A program made the position numbers and the translations under genes. From the NCBI GenBank assembly GCA_016763285.1, contig JAESUC010000096.1:1-42030 (forward strand): 42,030 nucleotides of DNA. Reading direction: 5' to 3'. A model generated the notes under the pieces. It saw only the letters and a program-made list of their open reading frames with translations, was not told the origin of the DNA and did not search any database. The stretch comes from Pseudomonas sp. (GTDB lineage: Bacteria; Pseudomonadota; Gammaproteobacteria; Pseudomonadales; Pseudomonadaceae). Below, piece by piece: positions 16,171 to 24,471 of this stretch; the stretch's first letter is position 1, and each line of letters starts with the position of its first letter.

Positions 16171-18752
16171 TCAATGTGGATCTGCAACAACTGGTACGGG
16201 CCCTCGACGCCGCTGCCCGCCAGGATCTCGAAACCGCAGCGCAGCGCTGCGTCAGCCGCAGCGGCACTCAGGTGCTGGTGGAGGATTTGCTGCTATGCCT
16301 GCTCGAGCGCCGCGAAAGCCTGCTCAATCGCGCCCTGCTGGACGCCGAGCTGGACCCGGGCACCTTCGCCGCAGCACTTCAACCCCACAGTGAAGGCAGC
16401 GCCTCGCGCAATCCGGCCTTCTCCCCGGAGCTGGTGCAGTGGCTGCAAAACGCACTGCTGGTCGCCAACCTGGAACTGGGTCGGACCCAGGTCGACCAGG
16501 CCGCGCTGATACTGGCGCTGCTGCGCGAGCCCGCCCGCTATGCCGGGAGCCATCTCTACCCCTTCCTGACGGCGCTCAACGCAGAACGACTGCTCGGGTT
16601 TGCCCGGGCTTCCCAGGCGACCGGGCAAGGCGCCCCGGCGGCCGCGGGACCGACCTCGGCGCTTGAGCGCTTCACCCACAACCTGACCCGCCACGCCCGT
16701 GACGGCAAGCTTGATCCGGTGTTGTGTCGCGACAGTGCCATTCGCCAGATGGTCGATATTCTGGCGCGCAGGCGCAAGAACAATCCGATCGTGGTCGGCG
16801 AAGCCGGCGTCGGCAAGACGGCCATCGTCGAGGGCCTGGCCCTGCGCATCGTCGCCCGGGAGGTACCCGAGGCACTGCAGGATGTCGAACTATGCTGCCT
16901 GGATCTGGGGTTGCTGCAGGCCGGCGCCAGCATCAAGGGAGAGTTCGAGAAGCGCTTGCAGGGCGTGATCGACGAGGTCAAGGCCTCCGACACCCCGATC
17001 ATCCTGTTCATCGACGAGGCCCACACCCTGATCGGCGCCGGTGGCCAGGCCGGTAGCGGGGATGCGGCAAACCTGCTCAAACCGGCGTTGGCACGCGGCG
17101 AACTGCGTACCATTGCGGCGACCACCTGGAGCGAATACAAGCGCTATTTCGAAAAGGATCCGGCGCTGGCTCGCCGCTTTCAGCCCGTACAGCTGCACGA
17201 GCCCACGGTCCCGGAGGCGGTCAGCATTCTCAGAGGCCTGGCCGGCGTGTATGAGCGCAGCCATGGCGTCTATCTGCGTGACGATGCGGTCACTGCCGCC
17301 GCCGAGCTGTCCGCGCGCTACCTGACCGGGCGTCAGTTGCCGGACAAGGCCGTGGATGTGCTCGATACCGCCTGCGCGCGCGTGCGAATCAGCCTGGCTG
17401 CGGCGCCGGAGAAACTGGAAAGCCTGCGCAACCGGATCGCCGAGCTGGAGCGCCAGCAGCATGCGCTCATGCGAGACCGCCAAAGCGGCCTGGCCGTCGA
17501 GGAGGCGTCATTGGAGACGCTGACAACGGCCCTGGCCCAGGCGCGGGCCGATGAGCAGGCATTGCAGGCACGCTGGCAGGTGCAGCGCCAACTGGTCGAG
17601 AGACTCCTGGAGCTGCGCAGTCAGTGCGCCGCGGCCCGACTCGACGGCGATGACCAGGCTGTTGATCTATGCGATCTGGAAAACCAGCTCAGGGCGACCC
17701 AGGCCGAGCTGCATCATGCCCAGGGGGAAGAGCGCCTGGTCAGCCACGAAGTCTGCCCCCGGCTGGTCGCCGAAGTCATCAGTCACTGGACGGGCATCCC
17801 CCTGAGTCAGCTGGCCCGTGAGCACAGCGCTGCAGTGGCTTGTTTCGCCGAGCAACTGGGCGCACGGCTGCGCGGCCAGGAGCAGGCCGTGGGGGCACTT
17901 GATCGCGCCATGCGCGCCGCGGCTGCCGGACTGAACCGCAGTGACGCCCCGGCAGGCGTGTTTCTGCTGGTCGGGCCCAGCGGTGTCGGCAAGACCGAGA
18001 CCGCCATCGCCCTGGCGGACCTGCTGTATGGCGGCGAGCGCTTTCTTACCACCATCAACATGGCCGAGTTCCAGGAAAAGCACAGCGTATCGCGCCTGAT
18101 CGGCTCACCCCCCGGCTATGTCGGCTTTGGCGAAGGCGGCATGCTGACCGAAGCGGTACGGCAGAAACCCTATTCGGTGGTGTTGCTCGATGAAGTGGAG
18201 AAGGCAGATCCGGAGGTTATGAATCTGTTCTACCAGATCTTTGACAAGGGCGTCGCCAATGACGGCGAAGGCCGGGAGATCAATTTCCGCAACACGCTGA
18301 TCCTGATGACCTCCAACCTGGCCAGCGAACAGATCAACAGCCTGTGCCTGGATGGTGCGCGACCGGATGCCGGGCAACTCGAACAGGCCATCCAGCCCAC
18401 CCTCAGCCGCCACTTCAAACCCGCCCTGCTGGCCCGTATGCAGGTTGTGCCCTATTACCCGGTAGCGGGAGCGGTCATGCGCGAGCTGATCACCCTGAAA
18501 CTGGAGCGCTTTGCCCAACGACTGCAGGCACGCAACCTGACGTTCACCCACTGCCCGACGCTGGTAGAGCATTTCGCCCAGCGCTGTATCCAGGGTGAGA
18601 CCGGTGCACGCCTGATCGATCGCCTGATCGAGCAGCAGCTGCAGCCCCTGGCGGTGGACCGGATTCTGTCCGCACTGGGCAGCGGTGAACAGTTGCGCCG
18701 AGCCCATGCGGCCCTGGATGGCGAAGGAGCTGTGACCTGTGAATTCGCCTGA
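16167..18752 (+). CDS. clpV: T6SS sheath-recycling ATPase TssH (ClpV)
   Basis: A hexameric AAA+ unfoldase that disassembles contracted TssBC sheaths. 861 residues with the ClpB-type layout. It has an N-terminal double Clp-N domain (about 1-145), a first AAA+ with Walker A GEAGVGKT near 211 and Walker B ILFIDEAHTL near 280, a ClpB-like coiled middle region rich in Glu/Gln/Arg (about 410-530), and a second AAA+ with Walker A GPSGVGKT near 603 and Walker B SVVLLDEVEKA. Start chosen at the ATG overlapping the tssG stop (ATGA). The reading frame is open further upstream inside tssG, but that is not ClpV sequence. It overlaps the downstream activator gene by 14 nt. Confidence 0.96.
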   Translation: MINVDLQQLVRALDAAARQDLETAAQRCVSRSGTQVLVEDLLLCLLERRESLLNRALLDAELDPGTFAAALQPHSEGSASRNPAFSPELVQWLQNALLVANLELGRTQVDQAALILALLREPARYAGSHLYPFLTALNAERLLGFARASQATGQGAPAAAGPTSALERFTHNLTRHARDGKLDPVLCRDSAIRQMVDILARRRKNNPIVVGEAGVGKTAIVEGLALRIVAREVPEALQDVELCCLDLGLLQAGASIKGEFEKRLQGVIDEVKASDTPIILFIDEAHTLIGAGGQAGSGDAANLLKPALARGELRTIAATTWSEYKRYFEKDPALARRFQPVQLHEPTVPEAVSILRGLAGVYERSHGVYLRDDAVTAAAELSARYLTGRQLPDKAVDVLDTACARVRISLAAAPEKLESLRNRIAELERQQHALMRDRQSGLAVEEASLETLTTALAQARADEQALQARWQVQRQLVERLLELRSQCAAARLDGDDQAVDLCDLENQLRATQAELHHAQGEERLVSHEVCPRLVAEVISHWTGIPLSQLAREHSAAVACFAEQLGARLRGQEQAVGALDRAMRAAAAGLNRSDAPAGVFLLVGPSGVGKTETAIALADLLYGGERFLTTINMAEFQEKHSVSRLIGSPPGYVGFGEGGMLTEAVRQKPYSVVLLDEVEKADPEVMNLFYQIFDKGVANDGEGREINFRNTLILMTSNLASEQINSLCLDGARPDAGQLEQAIQPTLSRHFKPALLARMQVVPYYPVAGAVMRELITLKLERFAQRLQARNLTFTHCPTLVEHFAQRCIQGETGARLIDRLIEQQLQPLAVDRILSALGSGEQLRRAHAALDGEGAVTCEFA

Positions 18753-20313
18753 CAGCTCGCCCATGTTTGACCAGATGAACGAACCGCTGCGCTATGCCCA
18801 GTTGTTGCTGGAGCGCTATGCCCGGCTCGCCGGCATTGGCAACCGTGACGGCCTGCTTGGCGGCCTGGTGGAGGCAGTTGCCCTGCTCAGCGAATCCCAG
18901 CTGAGCCAGCTCTATCTGCTGGATGAGACCCACACGCGACTGACCCTGTGCGCCGAGTACTGCGATGGCGCGCTACAACCGGTGAGCTGCGCCAGCGTAC
19001 CCAGCGACTACACCGACGCCCACCTGCTGCAGTATTGCCTGTGCCAGGACCAGACCCTGAGTCTCGCCCCGGTTGAAAGCAGCCTGTTTGCCACCGATTT
19101 CCTGCCGGCAGGGAGCCAATCCTGGCGCAGCCTGCTGTGCCTGCCACTGAAAAACGACCAGGGCCATGTGGTCGGACTGCTGCTGTGGGCCAGTCACCAG
19201 GTCCGCGACATGCAGCATTACGCCGACTCCCTGGGCCACCTGGGCAACTTCGTGGTGGCCCAGCTGCAGCTGCTGCAAAGCCTGCGGGCAAGGCCTGTCG
19301 ACGAACCGCAGACCAGCCTGGCGACCAGAGCCATGCCTCGCGGTTACGGTCTGATCGGCGACAGCCCAGCGATGCGCGCTGTCTATCAACTGATCGGCAA
19401 GGTACTGCATACGCCGGTCAGCGTGCTGCTGACCGGCGAGACCGGTACCGGCAAGGAGCTGGTCGCACGGGCCATCCACGATTGCGGTTCGCGTCGCAGC
19501 GAGAACTTCGTGGTGCAGAATTGCGCCGCCATTCCCGACAACCTGCTGGAATCGGAACTGTTCGGCTATCGCAAGGGCGCTTTCAGCGGCGCCGACAGTG
19601 ATCGCCCCGGCCTGTTCGACGCGGCCCACGGCGGCACCCTGTTTCTTGACGAGATCGGCGACATGCCCCTGTCCCTGCAAGCCAAGCTTCTGCGGGTATT
19701 GCAGGAGGGCGAGGTGCGCCCCCTGGGCAGCATGCAGACCCACAAGGTCGATGTCCGGATCATTGCCGCGACGCACTGCGACCTGCGGGCAAAGGCCGAG
19801 CGAGGCCTGTTCCGCGAGGATCTGTTCTACCGTCTTGCCAGCTTTCCGATCGAACTGCCTGCCCTGCGCGACCGTGGCGACGACATTCTGCATCTGGCCC
19901 GTCACTTTGCGGCCAATGCCTGCGCCTTTCTTGACCGCCCCGCCTGCCGCTGGACCGACCCGGCCCTGGAGCAGCTGGCCGGCTATGGTTTCCCGGGCAA
20001 CGTGCGCGAGCTCAAGGGGCTGGTCGAACGCGCGGTACTGCTGTGCGAAGGCAACGAGCTGCTGGCCGAACACTTCAACCTGGAAGCCAGCCCCACCAGC
20101 AATGTGCGTCTCAGCCTGCGCGAGCGCATGGAACGGGTGGAACGCAACCTGCTGGTGGATTGCCTGCGCAAGAATCTCGGCAACCAGACCAGCGCAGCCA
20201 ACGAGCTTGGCCTGCCGCGGCGCACTCTGCTGTATCGCATGCAGCGTCTGAATATCAGTCCGGCCGAGCTACGCCTGGCCAGGGAGAGAGCCCATGCGCC
20301 CTCGGCCAATTGA
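18739..20313 (+). CDS. sfa2: Sigma54-dependent transcriptional activator of the T6SS (Sfa/VasH-like)
   Basis: An enhancer-binding protein expected to activate RpoN promoters of T6SS genes. 524 residues: an N-terminal GAF-like sensing region (about 1-190), AAA+ (about 205-430) with Walker A GETGTGKE near 233, [13 protein letters not shown] as Walker B, and a C-terminal Fis-type HTH ([20 protein letters not shown], about 480-500). The sigma54-contact loop reads GAFSGA (280-285) instead of the usual GAFTGA. GTG start at 18739, supported by AAGGAG at 18724-18729 with a 9-bp spacer. It lies between clpV and the small lipoprotein gene, as Sfa2 does in HSI-2. There is no receiver domain, so the input is likely a ligand or protein. 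Confidence 0.92.
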   Translation: MNSPDSSPMFDQMNEPLRYAQLLLERYARLAGIGNRDGLLGGLVEAVALLSESQLSQLYLLDETHTRLTLCAEYCDGALQPVSCASVPSDYTDAHLLQYCLCQDQTLSLAPVESSLFATDFLPAGSQSWRSLLCLPLKNDQGHVVGLLLWASHQVRDMQHYADSLGHLGNFVVAQLQLLQSLRARPVDEPQTSLATRAMPRGYGLIGDSPAMRAVYQLIGKVLHTPVSVLLTGETGTGKELVARAIHDCGSRRSENFVVQNCAAIPDNLLESELFGYRKGAFSGADSDRPGLFDAAHGGTLFLDEIGDMPLSLQAKLLRVLQEGEVRPLGSMQTHKVDVRIIAATHCDLRAKAERGLFREDLFYRLASFPIELPALRDRGDDILHLARHFAANACAFLDRPACRWTDPALEQLAGYGFPGNVRELKGLVERAVLLCEGNELLAEHFNLEASPTSNVRLSLRERMERVERNLLVDCLRKNLGNQTSAANELGLPRRTLLYRMQRLNISPAELRLARERAHAPSAN

Positions 20314-20362
20314 ACGACCAACCCCCGGCGCATTCCGCCAAACAGCACCCAAGGAAACCGCT

Positions 20363-20494
20363 ATGAAGTACGCAACCCTGTGGTCCGTCGCCCTGCTGCT
20401 CGTCATGAGCCTTGCCGGCTGCTCGGCGAATACCAAATTCAATGACGACGAGTACCGCCCCCTGGGCGACCCGCAAGCGACACGTGACGCATGA
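20363..20494 (+). CDS. Small T6SS-linked lipoprotein (OrfX-like)
   Basis: A 43-residue predicted lipoprotein. The signal peptide ends SLAGC, placing the lipidated Cys at residue 20, and leaves a 24-residue mature peptide beginning CSANTKFNDDEYRPLGDP. AAGGA at 20351-20355 supports the ATG. It sits between the sigma54 activator and the FHA gene, the same place as the small orfX in the P. aeruginosa HSI-2 cluster. It may accompany TssJ in the outer membrane. No function is known to me. Confidence 0.85.
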   Translation: MKYATLWSVALLLVMSLAGCSANTKFNDDEYRPLGDPQATRDA

Positions 20495-20513
20495 ACGCAA
20501 GGAGCGATGCAGC

Positions 20514-21719
20514 ATGGAACTGATAATGGACCTGGTCGGCAATCAGCAGTTCGTCACCGACACACCGGTCAGCAAGACCTTCCGGCAGGCTGGCGGCATG
20601 ATCGGACGGGCCGAGGAGTGCGACTGGGTCATCCCTGACCGCAAACGGGTGGTATCCAGCCGGCACGCCGAGGTGAGCTTTCACGACGGCTCGTTCTACC
20701 TGACCGACACCAGCAGCAACGGCATCCTGCTCAAGGCGACCAATACACTGCTACCCAAGGGCCAGCCCCAGCGCATCGAGCATGGCGCCCTGTATGCCTT
20801 TGGCGACTTCGACATCCGGGCGCGGATTATCCAGGACCCGGCCGTGTTCAGTCAGGACTTCGGCAAACCGCAACCCGCCGGCAGCATCATTCCCGATGAT
20901 GCCTTCCTCGACCTCGACCCGCTCGCCGCGCTGGACCAGCAGGAGCAGCTCTACGCCGAGCACGAGGAGCTGGATCTGCTCGACCAGCAGGACCTCGGCG
21001 ACAGTGTCCAGGCCGGCGATCACGCGCGCATCGACATGGTCAACCTGACCGTACCCGAGCTGGTCGAGCCGCCTGCATCGCCGAACCCGCAACCCAGCGC
21101 GCCAACAGCCGGGCCCAGCCCAGCGCCTGCGGGCTTCTGGGCGCAGTTCAGTGAAGCCCTGGGGATCCCTCTGGACGACATGGACGAGACACAACGCCAG
21201 GCCGTCGCGCTGCGCAGCGCCAGGCTGTTGCGTCAGAGCGTGGGCAATCTGCAGCAAAGCCTGCGCAACCGCAACGAACTCAAGGCAGAGCTGAAGCTTG
21301 CCACCACCAGCTTCGAAGCCCAAAGCAGCAACCCGCTCAAATACACGGCCAGTGCCCATCAGGCCCTGAATGCGATGCTCCGGCCCGGCGTCAGCGGACA
21401 GATGCCCGCCGAGCAGGCGGTTAACCGTGCCTACCGGGACCTGCAGGCCCATCAGGTGGCGCTGATTGCGGCCAGTCGTGCGGCCGTCAAGGGCATCGTC
21501 GAGCACCTGTCGCCGGAACAGTTGACCCTGCGCTTCGAGCGCGAGAGCAAATCCAGACTCAATACCGCGGGCGGCCGCTGGCGCGCCTACACGCAGCTGT
21601 ATCAGGCCCTGCAACGGGATGGGGAGTGGGGGCAGAAGCTGTTTGCCCGCGATTTCACCCTGGCCTACGAAGAACAGATTCGCCTGATCGCCACCCTCAA
21701 TACCGACCTGCAAGGATGA
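20514..21719 (+). CDS. tagH: T6SS FHA-domain protein TagH (Fha)
   Basis: A cytoplasmic scaffold that reads phosphothreonine and relays the kinase signal to the T6SS. 401 residues. The FHA domain spans about 10-100 with the conserved pattern GMIGRAEECDWVIPD, SSRHAEVSF and DTSSNGILL (Gly-Arg, Ser-x-x-His, Asn-Gly). A Pro-rich linker follows (about 180-205). The C-terminal domain has the TagH-type run LLRQSVGNLQQSLRNRNELKAEL, NPLKYT and a final DFTLAYEEQI. AAGGAG at 20499-20504 fixes the ATG at 20514. The kinase and phosphatase genes close the same operon. The likely phospho-target is not visible. Confidence 0.95.
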   Translation: MELIMDLVGNQQFVTDTPVSKTFRQAGGMIGRAEECDWVIPDRKRVVSSRHAEVSFHDGSFYLTDTSSNGILLKATNTLLPKGQPQRIEHGALYAFGDFDIRARIIQDPAVFSQDFGKPQPAGSIIPDDAFLDLDPLAALDQQEQLYAEHEELDLLDQQDLGDSVQAGDHARIDMVNLTVPELVEPPASPNPQPSAPTAGPSPAPAGFWAQFSEALGIPLDDMDETQRQAVALRSARLLRQSVGNLQQSLRNRNELKAELKLATTSFEAQSSNPLKYTASAHQALNAMLRPGVSGQMPAEQAVNRAYRDLQAHQVALIAASRAAVKGIVEHLSPEQLTLRFERESKSRLNTAGGRWRAYTQLYQALQRDGEWGQKLFARDFTLAYEEQIRLIATLNTDLQG

Positions 21720-21724
21720 TTCGC

Positions 21725-22219
21725 ATGAAATCGTTGTCCACCCTGGTTTTCTGTATCGGCCTGATTGTCCTGGCCGGCTGCTCCACGCTGTCACCCTATT
21801 CGGAGCTGACCAAACTCGACCTGACCCTCGAGGGAAGTCCCGAGCTCAATCCCGACCTCAATGGCCGGCCTTCGCCTGTGGTCCTGCGCCTGATGGCGCT
21901 CGAACATCCGGTGGCGTTCGAAAATGCCGACTTCTTCTCCCTCTACCAGCGCCCCCGCGAGGCACTGGCACCCGACCTGATTACCGTCGAGGAACTGGAG
22001 TTGCGCCCGGGCGAGACCCGCGAGCTGAAACTGTCGGTGGACCCCGATGCCCGCTACATCGGAATCGTTGCGGCCTACCGCAACCTGCCGGAAACCCGCT
22101 GGCGCTATACCCTGCCCCTGGATGTACAGGGCATTACCCGTGCCACGCTGTCGCTGGATGCTTCGGGCCTTCGGGTGCTGACTCCGGACGAGGAAGAAAA
22201 GCGCAGGGACAGGGACTGA
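21725..22219 (+). CDS. tssJ: T6SS outer-membrane lipoprotein TssJ
   Basis: TssJ anchors the TssLM membrane complex to the outer membrane through TssM. 164 residues, with a lipoprotein signal ending VLAGC (lipid Cys at residue 19) and then a beta-sandwich-like region: LDLTLEGSPELNPDLNGRPSPVVLRLM, FENADFFSLY near the middle, and a later PDARYIGIVAAYRN typical of TssJ. An earlier ATG at 21716 overlaps the tagH stop, but AAGGA at 21712-21716 is correctly spaced only for the ATG at 21725. It is followed by tssK after 3 bp. Confidence 0.94.
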   Translation: MKSLSTLVFCIGLIVLAGCSTLSPYSELTKLDLTLEGSPELNPDLNGRPSPVVLRLMALEHPVAFENADFFSLYQRPREALAPDLITVEELELRPGETRELKLSVDPDARYIGIVAAYRNLPETRWRYTLPLDVQGITRATLSLDASGLRVLTPDEEEKRRDRD

Positions 22220-22222
22220 ATC

Positions 22223-23554
22223 ATGAGCAACCAGAAAGTAGTCTGGCAGGAAGGCATGCTGCTGCGACCCCAGCATTTCCAGCAGAATGACCGCTATTAC
22301 GACCATCAATTGAAGATGCGCAGCTGTCGCACCAACCGGTTCGGCTGGGGCTTCTTCAAGCTGGACATCGACACCCAGTTTCTCGGCATGGGCAAGCTGG
22401 TCATCAGCCAGGCCAGCGGGGTACTGCCCGACGGCAGTCTGTTCGAACTGGGCAACGGTCGCGAGCCACTGGCCATGGACGTACCGCCCAACACCAGCAA
22501 CGCTCCGGTCTACCTGGCATTGCCGCTGGTTACCGGCAATCACGTCGAGACCCGCCGGGTCGAACAGCGCGACGTGCTGGCACGCTACACCGCCCACGAG
22601 ATCCAGGTAGCCGACTCCAACGCCGGCGACAACAGCAGCAGCCAGGTCAGCTGCGCGTTGCCCGACTTCCGTCTGTTGCTGGGCGATGAGCACAACGAGA
22701 ACGCCTACGTGAAGCTGAAGGTCTGCGACGTGCTGGATACCACACCCGATGGCGTCACCAGCCTGGACCCGGACTATGTTCCGGCCTGGCTGTACTTCCA
22801 TGCCAGCCCGTACCTGGAATCCTGCCTGACCGAGGTGATCAGCATGCTCGCCCATCGCGGCGACATTCTGGCAGAGCGTATCCGGGCCACAGGCAAGGTC
22901 AGCGGAGCAGAGGTCGGCGACTTCATGATGCTGCAGCTGATCAACCGTTTCGAACCGATTCTGCGGCACCTTCAGGGCGTCGAACAGCTGCACCCGGAAC
23001 AGGTCTACCGCGAATTCCTGGGACTGCTCGGCGAGCTCTCGACCTTTGCCAGCGAGACCAAGCGGCCACGCCTGGATAGCCGTTATCAGCATAACGACCT
23101 GGGCCAGAGCTTCGGCAAATTGATGGATGCCATTCGCCAGGTGCTGTCCATGGTGCTTGAGCAGCACGCCGTCGAACTCACGCTGCAACAGCGCCAGTAC
23201 GGCATTCAGGTATCGCCGCTTCAGGATCACAAGCTGCTTGGCAGTGCCTCCTTCGTGCTCGCGGCGAGTGCCGATTGCGACTCGGAAGAACTGCGTCGCC
23301 GCCTGCCCGCGCATCTGAAGATCGGTCCCGTGGAACGCATTCGCCAGCTGGTCAATTTGCATCTGCCGGGCATCAAGGTCAAGCCGTTGCCGGTCGCCCC
23401 CCGGCAGATACCTTTCCACTCGGGCAAAACCTACTTTGCGCTGGAACTCAATGCCGAAGAGCTTTCCCAGCTGGAGCGCTCGGGCGGCTTTGCCTTTCAC
23501 GTGTCCGGGGATTTTTCCGGACTTGCTTTGACATTCTGGGCCATCAGGAGCTGA
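22223..23554 (+). CDS. tssK: T6SS baseplate protein TssK
   Basis: TssK links the baseplate to the TssLM membrane complex and resembles phage receptor-binding proteins. 443 residues. The N-terminus has the family hallmark VVWQEGMLLRPQHFQQNDRY (residues about 5-24), then a shoulder region with GSLFELG. A long helical middle (about 210-320) contains ISMLAHRGDILAERIR and LRHLQGVEQLHPEQVY. The C-terminal head has VERIRQLVNLHLPGIKVKPL and FYALELN-like strands. It lies 3 bp after tssJ and 4 bp before tssL, so the group is co-translated. Confidence 0.96.
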   Translation: MSNQKVVWQEGMLLRPQHFQQNDRYYDHQLKMRSCRTNRFGWGFFKLDIDTQFLGMGKLVISQASGVLPDGSLFELGNGREPLAMDVPPNTSNAPVYLALPLVTGNHVETRRVEQRDVLARYTAHEIQVADSNAGDNSSSQVSCALPDFRLLLGDEHNENAYVKLKVCDVLDTTPDGVTSLDPDYVPAWLYFHASPYLESCLTEVISMLAHRGDILAERIRATGKVSGAEVGDFMMLQLINRFEPILRHLQGVEQLHPEQVYREFLGLLGELSTFASETKRPRLDSRYQHNDLGQSFGKLMDAIRQVLSMVLEQHAVELTLQQRQYGIQVSPLQDHKLLGSASFVLAASADCDSEELRRRLPAHLKIGPVERIRQLVNLHLPGIKVKPLPVAPRQIPFHSGKTYFALELNAEELSQLERSGGFAFHVSGDFSGLALTFWAIRS

Positions 23555-23558
23555 ACAC

Positions 23559-24470
23559 ATGATCAGGGAAATGGATTACAGCCAGGACGATCACACGGTG
23601 ATCCTCAATCGCAGCGGCAACGCCCCGGCCCAGAGCCCGCTGACCGATTTCGCGCCACCCCCGCAGAAGTTCGAGAAGCTTGAGGAGCGCATGGTCTATG
23701 CAGCGCGGTTGCGGCCCAGCGAAGACGTCAATCTGGGCATCAACCCGCTGGTGGCAGTCGCCTCGGCCCTGCTGTCGGAGATCGTTCGGCTGCAGCGCAG
23801 CGAGGAGCGCGAGGACCTGTTCATTCTCAAGGATCGACTGACCTCGGAAATCAAGCGCTTTGAACACCGCGCCCTGCAGGACGGCGCCGAAAGCAGCCAG
23901 GTCATGGCGGCACGCTACGTCCTGTGCACGGCTCTGGACGAGGCCGTGGTGACCACCCCCTGGGGGAACGAGAGCGAATGGTCGCAGATGAGTCTGCTCA
24001 GCAGCTTTCACAACGAGACCTTCGGCGGCGAAAAATTCTTCCAGCTGCTCGAACGTCTGTCGCGGGACCCGGTCAAGCACTTGCCGATGCTGGAGCTGAT
24101 GTACATCTGCATGTCCCTGGGTTTCGAGGGCAAATACCGCGTGCTACCACGCGGAATGATCGAACTGGAAACCCTGCGCGACAGCCTCTATCGACAGATC
24201 CGGCAACTGCGCGGTGACGTGCCGCGGGACATCTCCCCCCACTGGCAGGGGCTGCGGGAAACCCGACGGCGCCTGGTGCGTATCGTGCCCTGGTGGTTGA
24301 TAACCCTGTTCACGCTGATCTGTCTGGGCGTGATCTACGGAGTTTTCAGCTGGATGCTCAATGAGGAGCGCACCCATGCAGTGGCGCCTTTTGAACAGGC
24401 TCTGCCCAACGCGGCGCCGTTGGACGGCGCCGCTCCACCCGATACCAAAGCCATGTCAGGGATGAACTGA
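23559..24470 (+). CDS. tssL: T6SS membrane protein TssL (DotU/IcmH)
   Basis: An inner-membrane subunit whose cytoplasmic domain docks the baseplate through TssK. 303 residues. The helical cytoplasmic domain runs from about 50 to 235 and includes NPLVAVASALLSEIVRL, ARYVLCTALDEAVVTTPWG and the HNETFGGEKFFQLLERL segment, all typical of DotU proteins. A single membrane helix follows at about 249-270 (WWLITLFTLICLGVIYGVFS). It lacks the OmpA-type peptidoglycan-binding extension of evolved TssL proteins. It stops 1 bp before tssM. Confidence 0.96.
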   Translation: MIREMDYSQDDHTVILNRSGNAPAQSPLTDFAPPPQKFEKLEERMVYAARLRPSEDVNLGINPLVAVASALLSEIVRLQRSEEREDLFILKDRLTSEIKRFEHRALQDGAESSQVMAARYVLCTALDEAVVTTPWGNESEWSQMSLLSSFHNETFGGEKFFQLLERLSRDPVKHLPMLELMYICMSLGFEGKYRVLPRGMIELETLRDSLYRQIRQLRGDVPRDISPHWQGLRETRRRLVRIVPWWLITLFTLICLGVIYGVFSWMLNEERTHAVAPFEQALPNAAPLDGAAPPDTKAMSGMN

Positions 24471-24471
24471 A

